A stretch of 64,000 bases of DNA from Candidula unifasciata (GCA_905116865.2 CAJHNH020002079.1:550366-614365); one strand, 5' to 3'; numbered from the stretch's first letter, positions 1-10,893 are shown. Notes: generated by a model not told the origin, from the sequence alone. Made by a program: numbers and translations.

Positions 1-338
1 CGCTAACTCCCACACAACAAGGTGCCCTTGAAATACTTATCACCAACTCCTAAATATCAATATCATTACTAAAATCCGGTACAGGTCTGTCTCTAGCACG
101 TCTGGCTTCGACTAAAGCGTTCACAAATCGATGTCGGAAAGGGCGTTGACTTAGCGAGCTGCCGCTTGACGCCACAACTGCACATAATTAGCTCTTTGCC
201 CAGACACGGGGATCAGATGTACTAATTCGTTAATTACTGCTGCATCTCAGCGGCGGATCCTTCTCGGTTATAGGGATGATGTCCTCAGAAAAGTATTTAG
301 CGAGAATCATCACAGATGAAAACGTGTTTCCACTGATA

Positions 339-725
339 ATGCATAATAATGTCTAAGTTAGTGACGTTCAACTCCACCAGGTCCACAAAGCAAACAGTAA
401 ACACCCGATGACACAAAGTGCCACTATTCGGATGTAAATCACCCGGACGCAAGCTCCAGAAACCCCATTTAAGCGTTAGGTTTTACAATCGAGTCTGGAT
501 AAGTAGAAGTCGCAGGGACCTAAGAAAATGCTTCCACTTATCAGGACTTCTACTTATCCAGACATAACACATAACAGATAAAATTGCCAGGACTAAGCTG
601 GTCATGTCGACTTAACCGAAATTCGACTTATCCGAGTTCGACTTAAGGCCCTCAAATACAGCCGGGATGGGGTCTTAAAATAATGAACAATGGCGTCCCA
701 CATGGGGACGGTTGTTTATAGCTGA
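339..725 (-). mobile_element. S4-family SINE-like repeat, copy 1
   Basis: The core GATGACACAAAGTGCCA recurs at 48,030-48,060 on the same strand and, reverse-complemented, at 5,680-5,710 and 16,845-16,870. All four copies share the 'CATC..GATGAG' and 'CCCAT..GGGACG' surroundings, so this is a dispersed repeat of about 250 bp. This copy is split by a palindromic insert (493-660). Its end near 345-360 has no expanded tail, unlike the copies at 5.7 kb and 48 kb. Whether it is a true SINE is inferred from copy structure; no clear pol III boxes were found. Confidence 0.5.
493..563. repeat. 19-bp perfect inverted repeat (hairpin)
   Basis: The arm GTCTGGATAAGTAGAAGTC (493-511) is perfectly complementary to 545-563, with a 33-base loop. 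Further CGACTTA / TTATCCGAG motifs follow to about 645. TTATCCGA-type ends resemble pogo/Tigger-like DNA transposon termini, so this may be a small non-autonomous DNA transposon inside the S4 copy. The family is an inference. Confidence 0.6.
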
Positions 726-780
726 TAGTGCCTGTTCGTTACTGCTTAATCAAACGTCTTGTACCCTTAGTGAAATGATC

Positions 781-1065
781 GGAGCTGCGTGGTCTCGCGG
801 CATGGTGTTTGCCTCGAGTGCTGGAGGTTCCGGGTTCAATTCCCAGTAAGAGTGCTGTGATGTCGGTTCTTGAATCAGCTATACTGCACAGTCCGTGGCA
901 CACACAAAAATTATGGGGTTAGTTCTGCGATGTGTCTTGCCAGTGGCAACTTATTGTTCTTAGCCATTGACTCTCTCTCAATCATTGAAGGGGGGCTGCG
1001 TGGTCTCGAGACATGGTGTCCGCCTCGAGTGCTGGAGGTTCCGGATTCTATCCCCAGTAAGAGTT
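781..1065 (+). mobile_element. Two head-to-tail tRNA-like SINE heads (S6)
   Basis: GCTGCGTGGTCTCG starts at about 784 and again at about 994. Each is followed about 45 bases later by a box-B-like motif: GGGTTCAATTCCC at 832-844, and a decayed version near 1042. The two heads are about 85 percent alike by eye and lie about 211 bp apart. This fits a tRNA-derived SINE in tandem. Neither folds into an acceptable tRNA by eye, so no tRNA gene is called. Confidence 0.5.
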
Positions 1066-1540
1066 AGGATTTTTTCACGTGGACTTGGATTTCTAGTAAT
1101 TCCCCCTCATCTTTGAATAGTGAGATCGGGCGTCCGTGTGCATTGTTGGGTACGTAAAAAAAAAAAATCCCTCAGCAGTTGGAAATAAAAAAGAGTAACC
1201 TAACTGCGTTGCCCGAGCAAAATTTCGAGTTAAAAATCTACCCAAAGTATTTCAGGATCCTCGCCGGTGCTACAGAGCCTGTGCACTGTGCTGAGCTTTT
1301 TTCCGACTCAGACTTAAATCAGAAGAAAAACGGAGCACTTATGTGTTACTTTCCGTGTGCCATGATGATGACACGTTGTTCGAAACCTTAGTGAAATGTT
1401 CGTTTCTTGCAGCTCCTGGTTTCACCCCAAAGTCCACCATCCTGGACAACGATACAGAGTCATGCCCTTTGCCGTGTTCGTCTGTCTTCTCGGTGAGTGG
1501 TCAGAAAAGTATCATACCAGGCGTGTTTACTATAAACTAA
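1066..1540. other. No gene recognised
   Basis: AT-rich sequence with short chance open frames only. There is no splice-flanked exon, no known protein motif and no clear similarity to the repeat families elsewhere in the window. Confidence 0.5.
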
Positions 1541-1700
1541 TCAAGTAACAGAAAGAGTATTGATCGGCACTCATTGAAAGAAGTAGAAAGATAGAAGAAC
1601 ACACTAGACAACATACAAATCGAAAGCTATAGTTACCGTGCCGGGAATTGAACCTGTCACCTCCAGACGGCGTGTGCGCCTCGCCATGAATACAAGTGCA
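1541..1700 (-). mobile_element. S5 SINE, minus copy
   Basis: Read on the minus strand there is a tRNA-like head with box B GGTTCAATTCCC, followed by CGGCACGGTAACTATAGC, a GTTGTC block, then TCTTTCTACTTCTTTC. The same body occurs in plus orientation at 55,525-55,650, and its tail alone near 16,605-16,650. The shared internal order across copies supports one SINE family. Confidence 0.55.
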
Positions 1701-2365
1701 CTAAAAACATGGTCAATTAGGCACCCCCTAAAAAAAAGGTGTTTTATTCTCCATGTCTATCGTACAGCTTGAAATCCACGACTATGGAATACGGACAGAA
1801 TTCATTTCACACCATTGAAATGGCAACATAGGTTACAGAAATTTATATTAAAGAAGCATATGTCGAAAAACAATTAATGCTTTGTCTAGAATACACAAAC
1901 ATTTAATAAAAGTATTTGATTGGTTGTTCAGGTGTGTTTATGTAAGACTGATGGCGACTGCCGTCGTGTTATTGTGTTGTGTGCATTTGGACTGTAAGCT
2001 CATTTCCTCACTATCTTGTCCTAACCACTGAATACATGTTTCTCAACACTTCGGTCCCAAAAGGTTTTTTGCAGAGAAGGCGCCCTATTCCTGAGTTTTC
2101 AAAGCGAATTATGGCCAGATTTCGTTATTTCGTTAGCATGTTTTGACCAAACGTAATTTTCAGAACACATCCAGCGTTGGCTGGGATTGACGTAGGAAGA
2201 ATCAATAGCATATCACGGGTAGCCTGGGAACGAACGAGTCAATACTAATCTGGGCCTCCATTTTGGAGAACAAAGATATCATGCTGAAGTTAAAGGGATA
2301 AAATTCAACTGAAGAATGAAGATAACACCATTTAACTAGAATGTCGTTACAGTCAAACCCACAGA
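1700..2365. other. No gene recognised
   Basis: Unique-looking AT-rich sequence. No long open frame, splice-flanked exon or family repeat was recognised. Confidence 0.5.
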
Positions 2366-2367
2366 AA

Positions 2368-2650
2368 TCTTCTTCTTCGCGTTCACCAGCTGTAAACTCT
2401 GGCGGCAGGTTCTGGTTGCTCGTCCACTACTGAACTGCAGTCCTGCTCCAGAACCTGAGTGTTGCGTGTGCATCAGTTTTACAGATCTCATTCTCTTGAA
2501 TAAAGACTGTTGGTTCCTTGCCTCTCCAGCAGATGCACTCCGACTTCAAAGGAAGCTCCCCAATTAGTCGACTCTTACGACATGCTTTTGGGGAGGCAGT
2601 GGGTCTATTCTTGTTTTCCCCACAATGGGGCCCCGGAACCCACACGGGGG
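2368..2650 (-). mobile_element. S1 element, near full length
   Basis: Sense is taken as the minus strand, because there the element ends in (GAA)n. On the plus strand it begins TTCTTCTTCGCGTTCACC and ends GGAACCCACACGGGGG. It contains the family blocks GTTCCTTGCCTCTC, GTCGACTCTTACGACATG and GGGTCTATTCTTGTTTTCCC. An open frame of about 90 codons runs through it on the minus strand, as in the copies at 8.1, 20.1 and 26.3 kb. Confidence 0.75.
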
Positions 2651-2683
2651 CCCACAGAAATATAATACATAAATTAAAGCAGA

Positions 2684-2686
<3 letters not shown>

Positions 2687-2734
<48 letters not shown>

Positions 2735-2735
2735 C
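2687..2735. repeat. (AC)n microsatellite
   Basis: About 24 uninterrupted CA units just downstream of the S1 copy. Confidence 0.9.
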
Positions 2736-2774
2736 ATACACATGAAGACAGTAACTACAGAGTGAAGTTACACA

Positions 2775-2895
2775 TCTAGAGGAAATAGTGTGAGATGTAT
2801 GCAACAGCAAAGGAACAGACGGACTACTTCGTGTGAGTTTGGTGAGGGCCTTTGTTTCACTGGGGGATTAGGGCGGGGGGGGGGGGGGGGGACAA
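2775..2895 (+). mobile_element. 3' end of a LINE-like element, plus poly-G run
   Basis: GTGAGTTTGGTGAGGGCC followed by ACTGGGGGATTAGGG matches 54,617-54,660 (plus) and the reverse complement of 33,470-33,500. All three sites are followed by purine-rich or simple sequence. A G run of about 19 follows at 2,873-2,891. A 3' fragment of one retrotransposon family is the simplest reading. Confidence 0.35.
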
Positions 2896-3009
2896 AAGAT
2901 AAAAACGCCATGGACAGATAAGAAGTGTAACAAAAAATATCACGCAAGACAAAACTCACAAAGATCATTTATTATTGGTTTCAGAAGTGGTCAATGAGAA
3001 CTCACGGAT

Positions 3010-3190
3010 TGTGACAAGGAGGGTTTTGATAAAGAGGATTTTGACAGGGAGGATTTTGACAAGGAGGATTTTGACAAGGAGGATTTTGACAAGGAGAATT
3101 TTGACAAGGAGTTTTTTGACAAGGATGGTTTCGACAAGGAGGATTTTGACAAGGAGGCTTTTGACAAGGAGGATTTTGACAAGGAGACTT
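3010..3190 (+). repeat. 15-bp minisatellite
   Basis: About 12 tandem units of AAGGAGGATTTTGAC with a few substitutions (GTTTTTTGAC, GGTTTCGAC). The open frames in all phases are repeat artefacts. It abuts a divergent S1 copy starting near 3,195. The unit core GATTTTGACAA also occurs at the 3' end of the LINEs at 28.35 and 49.70 kb. Confidence 0.9.
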
Positions 3191-3194
3191 CTTA

Positions 3195-3480
3195 AGCTTT
3201 TCCGGTCCTCGACTGTTAGAAGCGTCTGAAAGTCCTGATTGTTCGAAGATTTCTAGACTTTGCCTGTGTCCACGTGTGTTTTGCGTGTGCATTTGTTTTA
3301 CACATCTGGTGTCATTTTATGCAGTTGGTTCCATGCTTCTCGGGCAAATTTAGAAGGAATTCCCTAAGTAGGGACATGTTTTTTTTTAGACAGCCAGTGG
3401 ATCTGCTCTTCTCTCCATCTCCACCCTAACACAACCCCCCCCCCCCTTCCGCCCCTATCAATGGGTTCAGGAACCCACAC
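3195..3480 (-). mobile_element. Divergent S1 copy
   Basis: It retains scattered S1 blocks on the plus strand: TGCGTGTGCATTTGTTTTAC, the TTGGTTCC..GCTTCTC block, and the terminal GGTTCAGGAACCCACAC. A C-rich run replaces the middle of the 3' half. It is older and more diverged than the copies at 2.4 or 20 kb. Confidence 0.5.
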
Positions 3481-3484
3481 TAGA

Positions 3485-5575
3485 CTATATTAATGGCGAA
3501 AGATTTCACTACAGGAGTGAAAGCTGCCCTGTATGCAGATGGTTTGGCACTCTGGTGTACTGATAAAAACACCAAAGTGGCAAATCTTAGAATGCAGCGA
3601 GCGAAAAATCTCTTAAGGACATGAGCAGAAAAGTGGCATTTTTACATCAACACAGACAAAACACAACGCTTTTCTCTGTTCCCCACAGGGACAAAGCTGC
3701 TAGTATTCACCTAGGAACATCTCTGCTAAAGAAAGCTTCCCCATTTATCTTGGAGTGACATTTGATAAAAGGCTCACGTGGAGCAAACATATAGAAAATG
3801 TAGAAAGGACCGTCAGGAGACGACTAGGCCTACTTAGAAAACTGGCAGGTACAAGATAGGGGGCGAATGAAAAAACCCTGAAGCAAGTTTATCATGAAGC
3901 GATAAGACCCCACCTGGAGTTGGGTGCAACAGTTTTGTCCCCAGCTGCTAATTCCCATCTACTATCGTTACACAGAGTGCAAGATCAGGCCCTTTGACTC
4001 ATCACAAGATCCATAACTACTGCACCAGTCCTGAAGAAGCAGAAAATAACTGCAATGCAGACATTGTCCTATAGAAAAGACACTGGTAATCTGGTAATCT
4101 GGTAATCTAAGTTTCAGCTTCATAGCAAACGGGTCACCCCATAGTTGCTCCACTCCTGTGCTAACGAAGAAAACACGTAACTCACAGTGTCACGCCGTGC
4201 ACTCAACTCAAAAGCTGGGCGACGAAACAATATCCTTCCAGTCTACAAATGGAGCAAAGCTGCAACGGCCACCGTCTAGCAGAAAAGAAAAAAACATTTG
4301 CCACGGCTAAAAAAAAGTGGCCGTGCCTAGCGTCCATTTTGACCTGAAGCATTATATGTGGGTTAATAAACTGTCACCCCATTAGTACCCTGCTATTAGC
4401 TGGGGAAGGGACTTAGGACATTACATCCACCAGCAAGCGTCGCCCCCCAAAACGACCTGACTGCCTTTGAAAACGACTGTTTACCCAACAGCCATGCAGT
4501 TCTTTGGCACGAAGGAGACACACACTAAAACTATGATCCAGATGGAGAAGTTTAATAGTATGCAGTCACACCCAATGAATGCAAGATTAGATGATCTGGC
4601 ATTGGGGCGTCTCAAACGTAGCAGCTTTGACTATCGGAGGAAAAGACTAAGAAGACAGTACCGAGCAGCTCTACACATGAGAACAATACCTCTGAAACCT
4701 ACCCTATACCCTGTACCTTGGGAGCAAGTCAGCGACACAATACAGATACTGACTTCAGCCAATGGACTCACAGCTGAAGAGGAGTCCAATGACCTTCAAA
4801 AACAAACAGCTGCTCTTAACATGATTCAGGAAAACTATCCCGAACAGTCGTAGATACATAGGGGTGTTAGCGTCTTTATTACATACTCAGGCAACCACCA
4901 CCATATAAAGTGTATGCCCACTGGTAAATTCTGTTCCAACTACACAGCAGAGATCGTAGCACTAGAGTAGGCTGCCGAAATGTTACACAACACCAGTTCT
5001 AAATGCCACCAAGTGGTCATCTTCACAGATGCGCTATCGCTGCTCCAAGCCCTCAAGAGTGGTAAGCTCACTCACCTGAGATCTGAACTTGGCAAAGTGG
5101 CTGCCCAAAAGTGCACTGTACTCAAGTGGCTGCCATCCCACTGTGGTATATCAGAAAACGAAACCGCAGATAAACCTACTAAGATAGAGGCAGAATGTGA
5201 ACAGTAAGAGAATGCAGTAACATACTATGAGTAGAGAAGAGCCATCCAGTCTATCAGAAATGAGTCTGGCCAGAAATGACTACCACTTACTTGACCGGCA
5301 TGGGCAGGTCATTGTCCTACGTCTCAGGACAGGACACAACAAACTCAACCAGCATATGCACAGGCTTCGTCTAAGTAGTTCACCCGTGTGCCCTTGTAGG
5401 CTATGTGTGCAGGCTGCAGAACATGTCCTACAAGAATGTCCCTTGAACAGCCCATTAAGAATGGAATACTGGCCCACTGACCCAACACTGCACTCAAAGT
5501 TGTATGGAACTAAAAGGTAATCCTAAAAACATTCAAATTTATCACACGAACTTCATTATTCATATTAAACTTCGT
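3485..5575 (+). pseudogene. Degenerate non-LTR retrotransposon (RT + RNase H)
   Basis: Reverse-transcriptase-like peptides begin near 3,515 with AALYADGLALWCTDK. The catalytic YADD box reads YADG (3,532-3,543), so the polymerase site is lost. Further RT thumb-like segments follow in shifting frames to about 4,080. A 128-codon frame at 4,467-4,853 (LKRSSFDYRRKRLRRQYRA) and an RNase H-like region at 4,900-5,200 (VVIFTDALSLLQAL, VLKWLPSHCGISENETAD) continue the order. A region with RLRTGHNKLNQHMHRL and AAEHVLQECPL (5,310-5,450) matches the usual C-terminal part of such polyproteins. Many stops and frameshifts make it dead. At 4,083-4,240 it carries an inserted repeat (family F). Clade not assigned. 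Confidence 0.75.
4083..4240 (+). repeat. Family F repeat inside the dead LINE
   Basis: GGTAATCTGGTAATCT followed by AGCTTCATAGCAAACGGGTC and TAGTTGCTCC matches the reverse complement of 42,868-43,020. A partial copy lies at 31,622-31,720 (AGCTTCATGGCGAACGGATC). All three share the short GGTAATC/GGTAAATC tandem at one edge, which may be the tail. It is not part of the flanking RT coding sequence. Confidence 0.5.
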
Positions 5576-5624
5576 CCTTTTTAGGACGAAATTTTTTGTT
5601 ATTTGAAGCCCCACCCTGAATATG

Positions 5625-5760
5625 GCCAATTGTCTGAACGCGGTTTCTGGGACCTCTCCACGGCGATCCTCATCAGCATGGTGGCACTTTGTGTCATCGG
5701 GTGTTTATCGCTTGTGTGATGTCCTGGTGGGGTAGAAAGTCAGTCAGTCAGTCAGTCACA
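5625..5760 (+). mobile_element. S4 repeat, plus copy with (TCAG)n tail
   Basis: Contains ATGGTGGCACTTTGTGTCAT and ends in GGTGGGGTAGAAAG followed by five AGTC units (5,739-5,758). The same family at 47,985-48,180 (minus) has its tail expanded to about 700 bp of TGAC-type repeat. Confidence 0.6.
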
Positions 5761-5769
5761 CGAACTTGC

Positions 5770-6300
5770 CTGTCTGTGTAAATCAGAAAGCAAACACACG
5801 AATAAGACGGAACCGCGCGAAGAACAAGAAAGCTTCTAAAACAGTCTCTCTCCGTCATAATTGTTATGACCAAGAATTAGAAAGCCGATATCTCTATCAG
5901 TCATAGAATCTTGATGATCAAACCATACGAATCCTGTTGGACAAGCGTCTCATTGACAGTTAAGGAATTGTGAGCGCAGCAGGAACCAATTCTCGGTACA
6001 CAGTCATTTAAGTCAGGGGTTTTCATCCCTTTTCGCCAACATCCTGAGAAAAGCCGCCAACCTATCCATCCAACATCGAGTGATTAATGATATTTTCAGA
6101 TAAAATGACACCTTGTACTAGATTCATCGAGAAACAGTTAATCACGTCAAAATGCTGCAATATCAAATACCATCACAAGCACTACATCTCTGAAGATCAG
6201 ATACAAGAGCAAGAGGACGGTTGAAGAAAATTATAGATCGACAACGTTAAAGACGCTTCACGCCTTCATGGCATGACAATAGCCATAAGGACGTGCGTAT
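5770..6300. other. No gene recognised
   Basis: Mixed-composition sequence with no supported coding or repeat call. GAGGACGGTTGAAGAAAATT near 6,215 could be a scrap of retrotransposon sequence, but is too short to support. Confidence 0.4.
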
Positions 6301-6309
6301 CTGGGAGCA

Positions 6310-6718
6310 ATTTGCATGTCCGACGGAAAACTGGACAGAGAAATTAACTCGAGATGTGCCAAAGCTAATCAAGTAATTGGGCAACTATCTCCTCTGTTGA
6401 CACGCAAGCACATACACCGCAGTACTAAAGTGAATCTTATCCGAACTATTTTTTGGCTTACACTATGCTATCAGTGCCAAACGTGGACACTTACAATCTC
6501 CAAAGAAAGTAAAATTGTGACAACAGAGATGAAATACCTTACTATCTGCCACACTTAAACGTTTCAACGGGGTATAGAGCAAGTAGAAGACCTCGGAAAA
6601 TATGGAGTGATGGCATTAAGAACAGCCTTACAGAAATGAACATCAGTCTTAATAGTGCTCTTGACAGAGCTCATCGACACGAATGTTACATCTTCCCCCG
6701 GCTGAGATAGAAGGTGGT
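6310..6718 (+). pseudogene. LINE 3' fragment ending in (GAA)n
   Basis: An 80-codon frame from 6,316 reads DREINSRCAKANQVIGQLSP then LIRTIFWLTLCYQCQTWTLT, the conserved RT thumb/C-terminal region of endonuclease-RT type LINEs. Compare ARIQQANNVAYQLAPILKHP and GYQCQTWTLTKEHERRLTIC on the minus strand at 49.7-50.25 kb. After an internal deletion the frame resumes at about 6,600 with GVMALRTALQK and stops. The same end, GMMALGTALQK, occurs at 14,690-14,725. The last 110 bases match the 14.8 kb copy and then run without a break into GAAGAAGAA. Confidence 0.75.
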
Positions 6719-7453
6719 GGTGAAGAAGAAGAAGAAGAAGAAGAAGAAGAAGAAGAAGAAGAGAAGAAGAAGAAAGAAGAAGAGAAGGAGGAGGAGGAGA
6801 CAGAAAAAAGGAAAAAGAAGACGAAAAATAAGAAAGAATAAGAGAGAAGAAGAAGAGAAGAAGAAGAAGAGAAGAAGAAGAAGAAGAAGAAGAAGAAGAA
6901 GAGAGAAGAAGAAGAAGAGAAGAAGAAGAAGAAGAAGAAGAAGAAGAAGAAGAAGAAGAAGAAGAAGAAGAAGAAGAAGAAGAAGAAGAAGAAGAAGAAG
7001 AAGAAGAAGAAGAAGAAGAAGAAGAAGAAGAAAGAAGAAGAAGAGAAGAAGAAGAAGAAGAAGAAGAAGAAGAAGAGAAGAAGAAGAAGAAGAAGAAGAA
7101 GAAGAAGAAGAAAGAAGAAGAAGAAGAAGAAGAAGAAGAAGAAGAAGAAGAAGAAGAAGAAGAAGAAGAAGAAGAAGAAGAAGAAGAAGAGAAGAAGAAG
7201 AAGAAGAAGAAGAAGAAGAAGAAGAAGAAGAAGAAGAAGAAGAAGAAGAGAAGAAGAAGAAGAGAAGAAGAAGAAGAAGAAGAGAAGAAAAGAAGAGAAG
7301 AAGAAGAAGAAGAAGAAGAAGAAGAAGAAGAAAAGAGAAGAAGAAGAAGAAGAAGAAGAAGAAGAAGAAGAAGAAGAAGAAGAAGAAGAAGAAGAAGAAG
7401 AAGAAGAAGAAGAAGAAGAAGAAGAAGAAGAAGAAGAAAGAGAAGAAGAAGAA

Positions 7454-7500
<47 letters not shown>

Positions 7501-7864
7501 AGAAGAAAGAAGAAGAAGAAGAAGAAGAAGAAGAAGAAGAGGAAGAGAAGAAGAAGAAGAAGAAGAAGAAGAAGAAGAAGAAGAAGAAGAAGAGAGAAGA
7601 AGACGAAGAAGAAGAAGAAGAAGAAGAAGAAGAAGAAGAAGAAGAAGAAGAAGAAGAAGAAGAAGAAGAAGAAGAAGAAGAAGAAGAAGAAGAAGAAGAA
7701 GAAGAAGAAGAAGAAGAAGAAGAAGAAGAAGAAGAAGAAGAAGAAGAAGAAGAAGAAGAAGAAGAAGAAGAAGAAGAAGAAGAAGAAGAAGAGAAGAAGA
7801 AGAAGAAGAAGAAGAAGAAGAAGAAGAAGAAGAAGAAGAAGAAGAAGAAGAGAGAAGAAGAAGT
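6717..7864 (+). repeat. (GAA)n array, about 1.15 kb
   Basis: Nearly pure GAA with occasional GAGAA, GGA and GAAAGA phase shifts. It starts at the 3' end of the LINE at 6,310-6,718 and ends at GAAGAAGTAAGCCACG. Four overlapping frames of more than 400 codons (poly-F, L, S, K, E, R) are artefacts of the triplet. Confidence 0.97.
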
Positions 7865-8107
7865 AAGCCACGTAGCGTTGACATTTGATAGTGCAGACAT
7901 TTCAAAGATGCGTCGCCGGCACGTAAACCCATGCGATCAACAGAAACGTCTGCGCAGTTTCACAGCAGCACCGCAGCCGTTAGTGAACGGTGTGATGTTA
8001 CGATGAAACCGTTAAAGATTACTATCATCGTGTCATCATCATCATCATGATCATCATCATCACCATCATCAAGAAAGGATTAAAACACTAGGCACTTCAC
8101 AAATCCC

Positions 8108-8392
8108 CAGTGTGGGTTCCTGGGTCCCATTGTGGGGAAAACAAGAATAGACCCACTGCCTCCCCAAAAGCATGTTGTAAGAGTCGACTAACTGGGGAGC
8201 TTCCTTTGAAGTCGGAGTGCATTTGCCGGAGAGGCAAGGAACCAACAGACTGTATTCAAGAGAATGAGATCTTTAAAACTGATGCACACGCAACACTCAG
8301 GTTCTGGAGCAGGACTGCAGTCCAGTAATGGACGAGCAACCAGAGCTTTCCGCCAGAGTGTACAGCTGGTGAACGCAAAGAAGAAGAAGAAG
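8108..8392 (-). mobile_element. S1 element written in its GAA-tail orientation
   Basis: Here the sense strand is plus. It starts GTGTGGGTTCCTGGGTCCC and ends GTGAACGCAAAGAAGAAGAA (to 8,392). The strand field uses the opposite convention so that all S1 copies are compared as written at 20 and 26 kb. An open frame of 72 codons runs 8,110-8,328 (MWVPGSHCGENKNRPTASPK...). Confidence 0.75.
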
Positions 8393-8399
8393 ACTTCAC

Positions 8400-8780
8400 A
8401 AATATCTGCCCTAACCGTCATCTTTCTGCCAGATCATGCTTGTGTTCAAAGGAACGTGCGTTCAGACTATCTTGCTGACACTGCAGTTGCTATGGCTGGC
8501 CCAGTACTGGACAGAAGTGATGTTATCAATGCCATGCGCTGTACTTACCGTACCGAGGAGCACGCCAAAGGACTCCATATCCCTGTCTTAACTGATGGAC
8601 ATGGGGGTGCAGCCTGAAGCTTTAGGAAATGAACATTTCACTAAGGCGACAAGAATTTCATTAACCAACACAGAACAGGCGTCATCAGTCGTTTTACACT
8701 TGTGGCGCTTTTGTGGAGGAGATCTGGGCACCTATGGATTTGTCCGGAGTGCTGTCATGATAATCCTTTCTAATCACTAA
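8400..8780 (+). pseudogene. RNase H-type LINE 3' end running into (ATC)n
   Basis: Translation gives DHACVQRNVRSDYLADTAVA then LDRSDVINAMR, matching the RNase H C-terminus of the 41.3-kb element (HAGVNVNERADQLA..TRADIINALR). The frame later resumes as GHLWICPECCHDNPF and a stop at about 8,770. This CPxC knuckle resembles LWECPECYDVD at 15.2 kb and HAWECPVCRDVD at 27.0 kb. Immediately after the stop the sequence becomes ATCATCATC. Confidence 0.7.
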
Positions 8781-8867
8781 TCATCATCATCATTATCATC
8801 ATCATTACAATCATCATCATCATCACATCATCATCATCATCACATCATTATTACCATCATCATCATT

Positions 8868-8898
<31 letters not shown>

Positions 8899-9074
8899 CC
8901 ATCATCATCATAATCATCATCATCCCCACCACCATCATCATCATCATCATCATCACCACCATCATCATCATTATCATCATCATCATCACCATCATCATCA
9001 TTATCATCACCATCACCATCATCATCATCATCATCATCATCATCACCATCATCATCACCATCATCACCATCATC

Positions 9075-9106
<32 letters not shown>

Positions 9107-9310
9107 CACCATCATTATCATCATCATCATCATCACCATCACCATCATCTTCATCATCATCATCATCACCATCATCATCATCCCCATCATCAGCAGCATC
9201 ATTACCATCATCATCATCATCACCATCATCATTATCATCAACATCATCACCATCATCATCCCCATCATCAGCAGCATCATTACCATCATCATCATCATCA
9301 TCATCACCAC

Positions 9311-9406
<96 letters not shown>

Positions 9407-9567
9407 AATCATCATCACCATCATCTTCATCATAATCATCATCACCATCATCATCATCATCATCATCATCACCATCATCAGCAGCATCATTACCATCACC
9501 ATCATCATCACCACCATCATCATCCTCACCATCATCGTCATCACCATCATCATCATCATCATCGTCC
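8779..9567 (+). repeat. (ATC)n array, about 0.8 kb
   Basis: Imperfect TCA/ATC triplets with CACCATC, CAGCAGCATC and CATTATC variants. A higher-order unit containing CATCAGCAGCATCATTACC recurs at about 9,188, 9,268 and 9,478. The poly-D and poly-M frames are artefacts. Confidence 0.97.
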
Positions 9568-9658
9568 ATTCCTGTCGTTACGCGCCGAGGGGAAGTATAG
9601 TTTACAATCAATTGCTTGACAGGTAACAATGGCTACTGTGATTCTGTGTCAGTCTAAG

Positions 9659-9948
9659 TCTTCTTTTTTTATTTACGTCCAGCGGCTGTAAACTCTGGCC
9701 GAAAGTTCTGGTTGTTCATCCACTTCTGGACTTCAGACTCGTTCCAGAACCTGAGCGTTGCGTGCACGTCCGTTTTACAGATCTGACTTATTTGTGTGTA
9801 GACTGTTGGTTCCTTGCCTCCCAGGCAGATGCACTCCGACTTCGAGAAAAACCCCAATATCGCGACTCACACGACATGCTTGTAAGGGAGGAAGTGGGTC
9901 TACTCTTGTTGTCCCCACAATCGGACTCCGGAAGCCACACGGGAAAAT
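9659..9948 (-). mobile_element. S1 element
   Basis: Plus-strand order is preserved: AGCGGCTGTAAACTCTGG, GTTCTGGTTGTTCATCCACT, TTGGTTCCTTGCCTC, AGATGCACTCCGACTTCG, ending AAGCCACACGGG. It is about 10-15 percent diverged from the 20-kb copy by eye. The TTC edge is reduced to TCTTCTTTTTTTAT. Confidence 0.7.
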
Positions 9949-9949
9949 G

Positions 9950-10395
9950 TTAGTATTTTTGGTTATTTATTTCCGAGTCAGCTAACATTCCAAGCACCGA
10001 ATATCGTTGCAGTTGACCGCTTTTTCGGTAAGTTCGGTACGTTCTTTGGTGTGTGCGGTCGGTGCTGACAGAATCACCCTGTTCCTCTAACTGCATCCAT
10101 AATTTTTGAGCATTAACAGTTGAACAAACAGAAAGTGCCAGTTTGTAACTTCCAGGACTGCACGATTACCACTTCAAGGTTAAGAATCCTACAGTACAAA
10201 AACAGATTAACCTCGTTCAACCCTCAGGTTTTGTTTTCGACCGTTTCGAAGATTAATGAAGCACACAAAAGATGAACTAACTCAACTTAAATTCACATAA
10301 TTTATTTGCCAGCCACATTTCGATTATTGCGCCAGGTGTGGTATTAAACAGTTGTATCACACAAAGTAGCCCCAAGTCCAGATTATACAGCTTTA
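9950..10395. other. No gene recognised
   Basis: AT-rich intergenic sequence. No exon-like frame or recognised family was seen. Confidence 0.45.
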
Positions 10396-10397
10396 AA

Positions 10398-10726
10398 TCA
10401 GTCTTCTTCTTCTTCTTTTTCTCCTCCTCCTCCTCTTCCCTTTTCTTCTTCTTCTTCTTCTCCTCCTCCCTTTTCTTCTTCTTCTTCTTCTCCTCCTCCC
10501 TTTTCTTCTTCTTCTTCTTCTTCTTCATCATCTTCTTCTTCTTCTTCTTCTTCTTCTTCTCCTCCTCTTCCCTTTTCTTCTTCTTCTTCTTCGTCTTCTT
10601 CTTCTTCTTCTTCTTCTTCTTCTTCTTCTTCTTCTTCTTCTTCTTCTTCTTCTTCTTCTTCTTCTTCTTCTTTTCCCCCTCCTCCTTTTCCCTTTTCTTC
10701 TTCTTCTTCTTCTTCTTCTTCTTCTT

Positions 10727-10791
<65 letters not shown>

Positions 10792-10842
10792 TATTATTAT
10801 CATCATCATCATCCTTTCTTCTTCTTCTTCTTCTTCTTCTTC

Positions 10843-10893
<51 letters not shown>

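Noticed and set aside
6564..8006. Overlapping frames of 400-435 codons on both strands
   Set aside because: They are one GAA triplet array read in all frames (poly-F, L, S, K, E, R). No codon bias, domain or splice logic.
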